DNA from: Adenanthera pavonina
Taxonomy: Eukaryota; Streptophyta; Magnoliopsida; Fabales; Fabaceae
Direction of reading: 5' to 3'
DNA length: 64,000 nt
Assembly: GCA_026686845.1 (NCBI GenBank)
Contig: JAIVEN010000003.1
Coordinates: 684,501-748,500, forward strand
Shown here: one piece after another, positions 49,645 to 62,070 of the stretch
Numbering within the stretch: position 1 is the stretch's first letter
How the letters are laid out: each line of letters begins with the position of its first letter
Notes under the pieces: model-generated
What the model saw: the letters and a program-made list of their open reading frames with translations, nothing else
Told to the model about the DNA's origin: nothing
The model's database searches: none
Made by a program: the position numbers and the translations under genes

Positions 49645-52495
49645 ATGGTTACAGACCAGGAAATATCGCAAGCCGTACAATCCCTCTTCAGGGATTCAAA
49701 CCCTAGACGAAGCTTCACCTCCTTGAAGGAAGTTGTGCAGGAGCTTCAGGCCAAGCTCGGCCACGACCTCACCCACAAGGTCGACTTCATCACCAGCCAG
49801 ATCAACCTCCTCTTCGGATCTTACCCACCGCGTCCGCCGCCGCCGCCGCCGTCGCAGCAGCAACAGCCAAGTTTACAGCAGCAACATCCTCAACTCATAC
49901 CACCCCCTTCGAATGACCATATTGTCCTTTCTCAAAACCCTAATTTTCGGACCGCTGCTCCTACGCCGGTAACTTCTGCATTCCAGAGCTTCGCCTCCCA
50001 CCCTGGACCGGTCAAACCTGACGCCGCCGCCGATGGCATTGGCCGCGAACCTCCTGCTAATTTGGGCACTGAGGCCCCCAAGGAAAGGTAGGGTTTAGTT
50101 TCTCAATCTGTTGCCGTTCGTGTGTTACGAAGAATGTTGAAGTAAATATAGTAGAAATGGACAGCGAACTGAAAAAAAGTTACGTATACTAATTCTGCTT
50201 CAATAGTGGGTCTCAGGGTTAGCTCATTGCTCTCTGGGATAGGGTGGGCTAATTTGCAGTGTAATTTATTTTTCAAATCATCTACTTTTCTTGCTTTCAC
50301 CTTATTTTCTTTTAAGAATCAGTTAGAGGGTCTTCTAAAAAGAGTTAAGCCTGTGATCAAGTTTGCAGTGAAGACAATAACTCTACTCTAAATTCGTTCT
50401 GAGTGTTTATTTATGTTAGAATTATAGCATGGAATAGTAGACTTTGCTTGATACTGTTTTTATAGTACGTCTTAAAAACTTGTGTGAAATCTATCCCGGT
50501 TGGTTAACACGTCCTGTCTCTCGAAACATTATTGCATCTGTCTACTCTTTAACTTACTCTTCTGGAGGATAATTAATTGAAATAAAACAAAGGATTTCAC
50601 GGCTCAAACGCTGCTGTTGTCACATGTATTAGTTTTCACTTTTGTGGCTGAGTTTGCATATTGTCAACTTTGGCTTTTCCTTTGTTGAAGCGTACTATTA
50701 TAGCTCTCTGAACCCTCTGTTTAGGGCTTGTAAAAGATTTTTAGAAGCATGTTTGAAGTTGGCAGATGCGTATAAACTTTATTGGCACTTGATATTTCTC
50801 TTTGGAGTAAGGCACAATGCCCTCAACAATTTTCAGTAATCATGCCAAGTTTACAGATCTAAAGATCATTTATTCTTATCTATAAACAGCATATCAAAAT
50901 TGCGTCTTATTAACACAATCTATTTTACAGTGATCAGACATGACTTTGATGATTGACTGACTTATAAATAAGTAATGGGATTCTTCCTTCTTGCAGTGCT
51001 CAAACTAAAGCAAAGAAAAGAGGTGGCCCAGGAGGTCTCAACAAACTTTGTGGCGTTTCACCTGAACTGCAGGTCATTGTTGGCCAGCCGGCATTACCGA
51101 GGACTGAGGTTCGTATTAATATTTTTGAAGTTCTTCATTAACTTTGCTCGTTTTATATGTTTCTAGCAAGATTTCAAATGTATGTGATATGGCTGTGTTT
51201 AGATTGTGAAGCAACTGTGGGCTTACATAAGGAAAAACAATCTCCAAGACCCTAGCAACAAAAGGAAAATTATTTGCAATGATGAGCTGCGTGTGGTATT
51301 TGAGACAGATTGTACTGACATGTTCAAGATGAATAAGTTGTTAGCTAAACACATTATCCCCCTGGAACCAACAAGTAGGTATCGGGATTATGGGGATATA
51401 TTTATGAAGTTGTGCTTTAGCCCACTGTTTGAATTCTTCATATTTTGTTACTTTCAGAACAGCCGGTTAGAAAGAAGCAGAAGGTGGATGTGGAGTCAGG
51501 AACACAAAGTGCTGAAGTTGCTCAACTCTCTGTAATTATATCAGATACACTTGCGAATTTCTTTGGCACTACTGGAAGGGAAATGCTTCAGTCAGAGGTT
51601 TTAAGACGTATCTGGGAGTACATAAAGGTCAATCAGCTAGAGGTGAGTATCATGATACTTATTTATCAACTTCATAATTTCCCTAACTAGAGTAGATCCA
51701 GCTAATAAGGTCCGTTGTAGATTTATGCATTGTCTTATTCCATCTCTACCTGTCTCTAAACTCCTAAATTCTTTGATGTATGGGTTTTGAATTTTTTCTA
51801 TTTATTCATGTGTTTTTCTTATGTTGACTTTTGCATTAGTATCTTGCTTTAATTCTATGTTGCATTTCCTAATTTCTATTTCACCAAGTATGGTTAAATC
51901 TTGAATGAGGCTTGGAATATCAGTCTTCTTCTGAACCTAATTGACTATAAGAGCTTCACTGATAGTAGATTTATATAATAGCTAGTTCCCTTGTTCTTAT
52001 ATTTAGCATAAGCACAGGTATTGAAGCTTCTATACCAATGAGGAAAGAAGATGAAATATTAAATTTAACGTTTGTCACCCTAATTTATCATTAGTTTTGT
52101 TACTAGTAGAGTTGGTATTAAGTTACCATGTTCCTATATCCAGTCCTGCATTAACACATAGATATTGAAGCTTCAATATTAATGGACAATTGACAAGGAA
52201 AAGTTAACATTCAGGTAGAGGTACACACAGTAGGAGAAAGATCATGTAAGAATTTGATTTTCCAAAGATTTACTGGGGAATGAGTTTTAATAATGGATAA
52301 ATTGCAAATTATTTGGGGTGAAAATTGTTGGGAATCAACACGTTGACTTATTCCTGCAATAATTCCTAGGATCCATTGAATCCTATGACAATAATATGTG
52401 ATGCAAAGCTTCGGGAGATCTTTGGCTGTGAGAGCATTTCCGCACTGGGGATACGAGAAGTGTTGGGTCGTCATCATATATTCAGAAAATCATGA
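49645..52495 (+). CDS. DEK_C / double SWIB-domain protein (UAF30-like)
   Basis: Complete gene: exons 49645-50087, 50997-51108, 51203-51374, 51458-51642, 52370-52495, joined in frame with GT-AG introns; 345 residues. Residues 1-60 form a DEK C-terminal-type DNA-binding domain (QEISQAVQSLFRDSNP, FGSYPP). A Pro/Gln-rich linker follows (PPPPPPSQQQQ, about 61-110). SWIB domain 1 is about 166-242 (IVKQLWAYIRKNNLQDPSNK, LLAKHIIPL) and SWIB domain 2 about 266-345 (VLRRIWEYIKVNQLEDP). A basic RKKQKVDV between them is a possible nuclear signal. The layout equals yeast UAF30-type and plant SWIB/MDM2 proteins, which are nuclear and linked to chromatin remodelling or polymerase I factors; the exact role of plant members is not settled. 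Confidence 0.93.
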
Positions 52496-55400
52496 AGCTG
52501 ATAACATTCTATGGTTGGTAGATTTTATACTAATGCTTATGATGATTTCTGATAAAACTATGTTAGTGTTAATTTCTTTCATCTTTTTCAAGTTTCATGG
52601 ACTGTCGTTATGTGAAGTACCAGATGGTATTTAATATTTAATTCATTCAAAAGATTAATTGCATGATATCTTACTAAATCTGATTTGCATTGTGTGCTGT
52701 TGAATCTCAGGATCTGTCATGATGTTTTTGTATTTCAGGGCATTTGTACATGATTTAGCTTATTATTTGTATTTAATATCGTGTAAGCTCTGAAAATATT
52801 TCTGGAATTTAAAATTTCAACATTTTGAAAGTAACTACTATAATAATCAGGAATATAAATAATTTGCATCTTATAATCTCCTCTGGGCCTTGGTTTTTTG
52901 TGCTTTTGGGCTTGCTTGGTTTCCTCTGGACTTGCCTTAGTAAATGTAAAACCTTTTATTGTTTACACAAGATTTCGGACATTTGCTTGATTGGTCTTTT
53001 TCTTGTTGGAAATTGTACATGCCTATTTATGAATACTCTAATATATTAGTCTGAGACTATGAAGTGTGAGGCAATGAGTGAATGGATGAAAAATGCAAGA
53101 GAAATAGTTTACATACCGTACGAAGATCCTATTATGATAGCCTGAGATTATCATGAGTGAGGAAGTGAACGATACATAAAAATATTTCATGTATTTATTT
53201 CAATAAATAATATTTATGCATAGAATTGTGATGGAATATTTGCTTTTGGTTGCAGTCACAATTTGTGTGCTGTTAATTCCAGTACAGTACTTGCTGATTC
53301 TGGGAATATGTTGATATGGCTATGTAATTTGACTAGGTACATTTTGTGTTCTTATCTTAGTGACAACTTTTATTTTGACATTGGCTCTGTCACTAGGTTA
53401 TGCTGCTCTGGCTTTTCTAGCTGGCAGTTAGGTTACTGGCCCAAAAAAAAAAAAGCTGGCAGTTAGGTTAGAATGATTTGTGGCTACCTCTGACGCCTGT
53501 AAAATGCTGACTGTAGATGAGAAAAATGATGTAAAGGGTGATCTTATCTTCCTTTAAATGTGACTTGTGTTAATTATATGTTGATGAAATCAAGCCTGCC
53601 AGATAATTTGTATGTTTATGTATTCTACGAGTACAGTTACTCATCTCTTTTTCATGAGCTCATTCCTTCCTTAAATTGCTGGTTCATATATAGCTTACAA
53701 TTTAATTGCAACCTTTTAACATGTACATTTTAAGCATCAATGAAATTATATTCTCTAACTAGAGTTGCTCATTGAGAATGTCGTTCTTCCTCAATTTTGG
53801 TAGTGCTGACGTTTTCCAATACTTTTTTTATACTCCTTTACTCAGTAATATATTTCAGCTATTTGCCTGTTTCCCATATATCGCTAGGAGTTGATAATCT
53901 AGGGATTTACTTGCTTTCTCTCTCCTTTAATCCATCGACTATACGGCGAGACGATGGATGTTTGTGGTCATGATCTGCCTTACTCCATTGTAATTTAATA
54001 AGGATTTAACTTTGGTGAGAAGTTTAATTTTTTTGCAGCAAGATTTTATAATATAAGCACATAAGTGGTTTTTTTGTTTTTTTTGAAAGATCGAATTCCT
54101 TGGAACTAAAGAAAATCTAATATTAATGGTATTAAAGAACTTAATGTCAAACCCTTTAAACCGCATGAACTATTAATTCATCCGAAATTGGGTATGCATA
54201 CCTATTAGTGGAGACACCAGTTTGGTCCTCTTTACATAGTAGCCAAACAAGGCAAGGGTGAAAAACTAAATCAAACCAAACAATTTCGGGTTAGGCACCT
54301 TTTGGGTTGGGCTGACACCGGAAGGATAACCCTACTATAAAATCCTTGCCCCAGCCCAGGGTATGTATTTTTTAAAAGTTTTTTAAGTAAAATTAACAAT
54401 GCACAAAAAGAGAAAAAAAGGAGACTGAAGTTTTGTAGTCTACCCTCACAAGAAAGTGCTTCATGAGTTCACAATATGTTATACAACGTAATCTTCTGAA
54501 GCGAGAATTTGTAAAATTTGTTGAATTTTATTGAATTAAAAAGAGTATGAACTTTTATTACAAAAAGAATTAGAAAAAAAATCACGAATCTTCACTTCAA
54601 AAAATTCTCTATTTCTTACGATTAAATTTATCACATACCTATCGCAATTATATGTTATTGCTAACACGCCAATTATGAAATTCCCATTCTGAGCAGCTCA
54701 ATCCAATTCCAATTCCAACTCGAACTCCAACTCCAACACCACTACACTACTACCACTAGGCTACCTCAACCACCCACTCCTTTGTCCATTTAAGGCATTG
54801 TCCCTTTCTGTTTTGTCTCCCAACACCTCCCTTACATCCAATGGAAAATTACAATTAAAAATAGAATTTAAAAAGAAAGGCACAAAAAATTAACTCAACT
54901 ATGAACAAAATATTCAATAGACCTAAATACAATATGCAAAGTAGAAATAGGCAAAGATGAGTTAGCCTTGTCTGCTTTTATCGATGCATGTTTTCACTAA
55001 GAAATAGCCCAACAAATGCATAAAAATGACATATTTCGGACATGAAAATAATTGCAACCGCGACACCTTTTTTAGTTTTTGGCCGAAATGTAGACACCTT
55101 AATTGGAGATTACAACAAACTTTACAAGAGTTTCTCTTTTTTCCCACTATACGAATGCGGTGAAGGGTTTGAAAATATCATAATTATCTGAAGTTTAGTT
55201 GTCTGTTGAACAAAACAAAATTCAATAAATTGTCCTGACTATTTCTTTTAGATTGACATAGTCCTAACTAATTGAACGAGCTAGTTTTTTGTTAGTTAAG
55301 TTGGATATTCGAAAGTCAATGTTCCAAAGTTAAAATCATCGAAACATACTGTGCATGAATTTATACTCCGTAAAATTAGTTCCTATAATTTAAAAATTCA

Positions 55401-56370
55401 TAACTGAATCCTTAAACGTGTTTGTTGCATTATATTTTCATTTTGAGGTAGTATTGATCTTTAGTATGCCTACATAAACGTGTTAGGTTTTGGTGAACTT
55501 CACCAAAATTACTACCTACCTACCGGTAGTTTCTTATGTTCGCATCAATATATCAAAATCTTATGTGGATGAATTGTTAACCTCGTCTGAGTTAAAATGC
55601 CACATTAGCAGAAATATTCAACCCAACAATTTGATAGATTCTATATTAATTTGTAGAGGATGGAATGAAAACCTTGTAAATATTTCGAGGAATGAATAAT
55701 TAGATTAAAAGAAATAAATTTGTGAAGAATTAAATAAAAAGCTCATCAGTTTTTAAAAAATTAGATGGTCGCAATAAGTCCACACTATTCATAGCCCGCA
55801 ACTTTTTATAATTATGTTTTTAATTTTTGCACCCTAATAATTTAATTTTAGATCCCGCTCTAAATATAAATATGCAAATTTATTTATGATAACATTGAAT
55901 TTGGAACCTAAAACTTTTATTTTTCAAATTGAAGTATTGATTTGTATATGAACTAGTATGCCATCTGTGTTGTTTTGTCCTGTGTACAATCTAGAAATAA
56001 ATTAAAGATATTGATTCAATATTAGGATAGCAATTCAAATGGCACAACTTTAAATGTTGTGTAAAAAAAAGTGTTTAATAATCTTAACTAATGATTTTGT
56101 ATTATCCTTTCCTTTTGGTCACTTATTAATATTTATGTATTAAACACTTTATAATGTCTACATGTGAATACATGTTTTGGCAAGTACAAACCTACTTTGT
56201 ATAAATTTTACTCCTAACCCTTGTTTTTCATCATAGCAAAAGCTAACTTTACAAGAAATTGTTATCCTTTCATAATAAATAGCAGTCTTGAATAAGATGG
56301 AATCATAGATATACTAGTTATACAAATTTTCAACGATTTAAATCTAGACATGACTTTTGTTTAAAGTACA
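52496..56370. other. Gene-free stretch after the SWIB gene
   Basis: AT-rich. The first few hundred bases hold the SWIB 3' untranslated region. A TAGCTGGCAGTTAGGTTA word is doubled at about 53420 and 53454 around an A run. A CCAACTCCAA-like tract is at 54705-54740. No recognisable genes or RNA genes. Confidence 0.5.
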
Positions 56371-56381
56371 TGCTTGCTAGT

Positions 56382-56935
56382 TTATGTAACAATGAGATAG
56401 GTACCATTATAAAGACATAATAACTTATCAATATTTCTCATGAGAATAATAAATACTTCAACCTTTAACCTGATTTCATGATTAGTAAAATATGATGTTG
56501 AAATTGAATTCAGGAATTTAGTGGAATAAAATTCATCAATAGAGTCCACATTGTTATTTTCCTTCAATATACTATCAGAACTATAGTGCACCACCTTTTT
56601 ACCAAGTAATAAAGACAATATGTATTCATTAATATTATCAACAATAGAAGTATGGACTAATATATATTTATCTCTAAAATAAGAAGAGATGTTTAAATTC
56701 TCATAAAAATTTTGATATGTGATCTCTACAATTGATCTCATAGGATCGTCTAAGACATTCAATAACAAATCATGAGGGATTTTAATATCGGTGTTCCCAT
56801 CATTAGTATCAGTGAATGTTCCATCACTTATCAAAAGAATCAAGTCAACAAACTCTTGTATTTCTTTATTGATATTAGATAAATTTGTTGAAAGTAGTCT
56901 TATATTTCTTGTAAGAGTGAGGACTTTACAGTGAT
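56382..56935 (-). pseudogene. Helitron Pif1-type helicase fragment
   Basis: A 153-codon open frame plus upstream codons match the C-terminal part of the plant Helitron helicase: TRNIRLL, EFVDLILLISDG, IPHDLL, YFRDKYILVHTS, INEYILSLLLG, FLNSISTSYFTNHEIRLKVE, LLCLYNGTYLIVT. The Rep domain and the helicase N-terminus (Walker motifs) are missing, and no Helitron ends were found. Open but truncated, so non-functional alone. Confidence 0.8.
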
Positions 56936-57044
56936 TTTAGATGGAAGATAAATTAATTAGTAGTAAAAACTATATCCTCTCGAGTTTTTCTCGGTATCAC
57001 GGGTAGAACTTGTCTAAACTTGAATTATAGAGACACACTTTAGA

Positions 57045-57770
57045 ATTAAAAGGTTTTCGCTTCAGTAGAAGTAAGACGGAATATATGCATTACAAATTTA
57101 ATAAGAGGTCAATTAGAAATGATTTAGAGATAAACATTGGAGAACAAACCATTCCAAAAGTGTAAAAGTTCAGATATTTGGAGTCAATTTTACATAGTGA
57201 TAGTGAAATTGATGAGAATGTATTATATAGGATACAAACTGGGTAGTTAAAGTGGAGAAAAATATTATGAGTTATTTGTCATTACAAAGTAGCCACTAAA
57301 CTTAAAGGAAAATTTTATCGAACAGCTATAAGGCTAGTAATGTTATATGGTAGTGAATGTTAGGCTTTGAAAGAGCAATAAGAGTATAAGATGAGAATAA
57401 TAGAGATAAGAATATTAAGATGAATGTATGGTCATACAAAATTAAATAAGATATGAAATAATTGTACATGAAAGAAAATTGGAGTAGCACCTATCACGGA
57501 GAAAATGGTAAAAAATGGTTTAAGGTGATTTGTACATGTATAAAGAAGAGGGTAAGAGGAGACAGTGAGAAAAGTTGATCAAATGACTTGAAATCCTATC
57601 AAAAAGTGTAAAGGAATGCCAAAAAGGACACAAATGGAAGTTATAAGAAATGACCTTTTGATAAATGATTTATTTGGAGAGATAATATTTGATAGAGTCT
57701 TTTAGCATCGTATGATCCATATAGCCGACCTCACATTAGTGAAATAAAATTAATTTTGTTGTTGTTGTTA
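57045..57770 (+). pseudogene. RTE-type LINE reverse transcriptase C-terminal remnant
   Basis: Broken frame that reads in order SRSKTEYMHCKFNKRSIRND, GEQTIPKVKKFRYLGSILHS, LKGKFYRTAIRLVMLYGSEC, RILRWMYGHT, KIGVAPITEKM and MPKRTQMEVIRNDL, the C-terminal third of plant LINE reverse transcriptases. It ends with a TTGTTGTTGTTA tail at about 57757, the short-repeat tail expected of RTE-clade elements. Several stops. 5'-truncated and dead. Confidence 0.8.
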
Positions 57771-57862
57771 TTTTCTCAAAATGCATTTGCCACGTTTAAC
57801 ATGTGACCCTGATGAATTGACCCATTTAACATATGTTTTGACTTAATTTATTGCTTGTTTTC

Positions 57863-58471
57863 GTTAGAGATTGTGCCCTAAATCAATCATTGTATTATGA
57901 ACATTGTTCTTTATTATAAAAAAGAAGGTGTTTTTTTTCTTACATTATTATATTATTTGCATATTTTCTTTATAATAATATCCTTGGATAAGTTATTTTA
58001 TCCTAAATGTCCCTGGTCAATCATTTTTGTGGGAACAATGATAGACTAAGACTTGTATGATTTTGATTGATAATTATGTATGAAAATACAAATCAAAATC
58101 ATAAGTTCCTGTTAGAGAATAGGCGCTGGAGCGACTTGTCATAAGATAGCTACATGGATCAAGTCATAAGCATATCTCATATATAATCGTGTCATTAAAA
58201 CCTTAGACCTGAGATCATCATGGCTTCCTACATAGGGAACTCTATACTTTGGCATAGTCAAAAGTCACTTTTAATCGAGAGATTATAAATGTTATGATCG
58301 GGTATAGTGGAACTCATGTGGAGGAAGATGAATGATCAAGATGGAATTTGTCTCTCTAATTAATGGAGAGATGTATATAGATCCCTCGATGAGTGAAACT
58401 GAGAAATGCATGGCCGTGCTCGAATGGAAGAGTTTCCATTTGTTCTGTCAGTCTGCTCGGAGATCGAGAAA
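57863..58471 (+). repeat. Left part of a copia-type LTR, split by a solo LTR
   Basis: GTTAGAGATTGTGCCCTAAA and the following sequence (ATTATGAACATTGTTC, AAAAAAGAAGGTG, CCCTGGTCA, GATTTTGATTGATAATTATG) resemble a common plant copia LTR family. The sequence is continued after the solo LTR at 62071. No internal region is attached in the window. Confidence 0.5.
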
Positions 58472-58476
58472 GTGAT
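58472..58476. repeat. Left target site duplication of the solo LTR
   Basis: GTGAT, repeated at 62066-62070. Confidence 0.85.
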
Positions 58477-60201
58477 TGTCGCACTCGGGAAAATGCGACG
58501 GGAGGAAAAAATGGAACAAATCGGGTTTTTTTAGTGAAAACCGACTTGTGAGGAGTCGCAACCAAAATTTTGAGGGAAAATCTTGGAAAATCGAATTAAA
58601 GAGGAAAAGATGGTCTGTGTAACCAGAGTTGGATTCGGGAGTCGATTATATGTGGGGGAAGGTGTTAGGCACCCCACAACACCCGTTCCTAGGAACGGTT
58701 ATCTTACGTTGATTATGTAAATTAATATGGTTTAAAAATATATTTTGGTTTTTCTCTTATCGTTCACATGCGAGAAAAAGGGTAGAAAAAAAGAAAATTA
58801 AGAAAATTTGGAAAACAAAATAAAAAAAATAAATTAAATTAAAATTAAGCATATTTAAGCAGAATGGGGAAAAAGAATTGAGAGAATAAATTGGGAAATA
58901 TTTATTAAATTAAAGGAAAAAAACCAAATAAATGTAAAATATTTATTTATTTACAAAGGCGGACTTGACCCAGGATCAGAGTCTAGGGCCTACGTACCCT
59001 GTGATGGGAATTAAAGTCTACGTAGTTCGGGACTAAAAATGCGTGTCAGTTGGTTGATATTTTTTATAATTTTTTTAATAAGAGAAAACTAATTGAGAAT
59101 AATTTATCTTTTTGCGAACAATTTTCTAGGATTGAGTTGATGGGTTTTAATTTGCACAAGATAATTAGTCCCGCTTACTCACTCTTATTTTATTTTGCTT
59201 TGAAAATGTTTTTTTTATTATTTTGATTTTAAAATACTTTTATTTGATTTATGACTTTTTAAAAATCATCATATTTTTTGTACTTAAATTTTTTTTATAA
59301 AGGAAACTAACCTACCTATTGTAGACTCGCAGTCATACCCGATAGACTGATCCCTCAAATACCTGTAGGAGTTCTAAACTTCGCGGTATAAAAGTTTTAT
59401 TGTGCATTTAAAATAAAGTTGGGAAAAAGGGAAAAAGACTGTTATATCATCATAATTTATTTTTTATGAAATATATGAAATATAATTATTTTCTTAAAAA
59501 AGGTTATTTAATTGATACATCTACGTGAATTCGCAATCTCACGCGACAACTCAGTAATTATACACCTACGTGGATTCCAAAAACTCACGTGGCGTAATTA
59601 TTAAGCCAACTATTCACTTATTTATTATTTTATTTATTTATTATTTGTATTTATTTATTATTATTATTATTATTTTAACAAGGTATCCAATTATCCAACC
59701 AATTGGTGTATCTGCACAAGCTCTCAATCTCACATGATAATTAGTAAGTTAAAATACTTGCAAAAACTCTAAAATCTTTGAGGTATGATGATTTTGAATA
59801 ATCGTAAAATATGAAGATTTGAAACCTTAGGTATTTTTGACCCCCCCTTTTCCTTTTTTTACATTCATTTAAAAGGACATTGAAAATCTATAAATCAAAA
59901 ATTATTTGTTTTAACAAACCAATTAAACATCTAACTCACATATCCACGCGGGCTCGCAGTCGCACGCAATAACGTGATTACTCATAATACTTGTATGGGT
60001 TCAAAAACCTCATGTGGCATAATCATTAAGTGTTTATAAAACTGTCATCATTTCAGCTATTGTGGTTTTTGACCACAAATATTATAAAAATACATATATA
60101 CATATATAATAATAGTGATGATAATAATTCTTGACACCCATTTGAGCATGTTATGCTAATTTGACACCAGAGAGTGGGTTAGTGGGCAAAACGAAAAAGA
60201 A

Positions 60202-60235
<34 letters not shown>

Positions 60236-62065
60236 CAACACTACCTCTCCTCAGACTTTACCAAAACTCATAGGCCCAATAACCTTCTCCAGGGTTTTAT
60301 TTCATCACGCACTTCCTCACAGTTGGATGCTAAAGAACTCAGGCCCAATACTCAATCAAGGATCTATTGAACACAAAAGCAAAAACAACAGAACAAAAAG
60401 AAAAGGAAAGAAGCCCAGGATGCGAAAATCATTCCCTCCCATTGACAGGATTACCGAGTGTCCGGGATTATCAAGCACGCAGAACAACTAAGAAAACCCA
60501 ATTCAGAGTTAGATTCCTGTACTTAATATCATCCAGATCTAATCCATTTCTCTTAATAATGTTACTGGGCACATGTTACCCTTGGTACCGAATGCAATCC
60601 TATATGGGTGGGGTGAAAAACTCAGAAAACATAAACTGAAACACTATTGTAATGCTCCTCTCACGGTTCAAGCAACTCAAAGCTTAGACCTACCAAGGGC
60701 AACAAACACAGAGGAGACAGACCATATAGACTCCCCAAAAGCTTCTAAAAAAAAGCATGCCATTGACGGGGAAGGTCAAACCACCCCATATAGAAATTAC
60801 AACCGGACATAGAAGGATTCAAAGAAAGTCCGATTATCAACCAATACCAATACTCAATCCTAATTTCTAGCCTACTGATCAAAACATTAAATCTAAAGTA
60901 CAAATTACAGGTTGAAGAATCTTGGCCTTTTGCTTCCCTCTCTCCCGTCAATTCCTCCCTTCTTGTTTTCTCCCTTAGTCCCAATTTCACTGTCTCCGTC
61001 CTCTTAGGGTTCCTCCCTGGAAGATTCCCGTCCTCGGTTCGCAACCGAGCATTTCTCAGCTTCCCCAAAATTTCACTCTCATCCCCCCCCGAACTGTCTT
61101 CCTCTGTTCCCTTTTATAGCAAGCCCACGAGTGAAGGAAAGAGGAGTCTCGAGCACGTGTCTGTCTTTCAATCCTGCCTTTCGTGCGCCGGTTGTCCTGC
61201 TCCTCTGTTCTGGTTGCAACTGTGACGGCTGCCGTCGCCTCCCTCTCCTTTTCTCGCTTGCGTGCTGTTCTCTGCCTGACTCCCTCTGTTTTCACAACTC
61301 CCTCTGTCCTCGTGTGTCTGAGACCCGCTCTCGGTCAGCCTCTATACGTTGCTCCCTCAATTTTTGCTTTCTCTGGTGGTGTCAAGATCTTGCGTGTTCA
61401 GTCCTTCTCTGATTTTTTCTGCTTTTTGCCTCACCCGCAGCTCCCCCCATTCCTAGTTCAGACTTCTCCTAGCTCTCAGTCAACCTCTGTACGCGGTTCC
61501 CTTGGTTTTCTCTTCCTCCCCTGTGCTCGCATATTCGAGGTCCCCTTTGCTTTCTTCTGCGGCCACTCTCCCTTTTCGTCCTTTTGCTTTTTCCTTTGCG
61601 GCTACTGCTCCCTGCCTTTCTCTCCCTCTCTGTCTTTTTCTTCAGTCCTCGGCTCCCTCCTCCTTTCTTTTTCTGCCGCTGCCTCTGCCCTAGCTGCTCA
61701 GGGAGTGGCCCAGGTCCACGAGCCCTTATTTGGGCTCGTGGTATCTTGGGCCCGAAATTATCCCCTTTCCCTTCTTTTTTTTTTTTCGTTTTAGTTTTAG
61801 TGTTTTTTTTTGTTCTATTTTTTATTTTATTTTATTTTCCCTTTTTATTATTAATTTTTGTTGTTGTTTTGTTTCTTTCTTCTTTTTTTGTGTTATTTTT
61901 TTTGGGTTATGTAAGTATATTAATTTAATTTATTTAATTCTTGCAACTTTCTTCTTATTTTTTGTTGTTTTTTTTATATATTATTATTTATTATTTATTT
62001 TATTTTTGTTTTCTTTTCTTTCATTTGTTTTTTTTAAGATATCCGGACAAAATGAGGTGTTCACA
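58477..62065 (+). mobile_element. Solo LTR of a large Ty3/gypsy (Ogre-like) element
   Basis: A 3,589-bp LTR starting TGTCGCACTCGGG and ending GAGGTGTTCACA, flanked by the perfect 5-bp duplication GTGAT (58472-58476 and 62066-62070). The body has words typical of Ogre-type LTRs: TGTGAGGAGTCGCAACC, AGGTGTTAGGCACCCCAC, CGTTCCTAGGAACGG, and GACAAAATGAGGTG near the end. The right third is C/T-rich and then T-rich; long Phe/Leu/Ser frames there are compositional. No internal region or second LTR is present, so the element was lost by LTR-LTR recombination. Family name is from memory of such LTRs. Confidence 0.85.
60204..60232. repeat. AT microsatellite inside the solo LTR
   Basis: About 14 uninterrupted AT units. 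Confidence 0.95.
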
Positions 62066-62070
62066 GTGAT
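62066..62070. repeat. Right target site duplication of the solo LTR
   Basis: GTGAT, repeated at 58472-58476. Confidence 0.85.
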
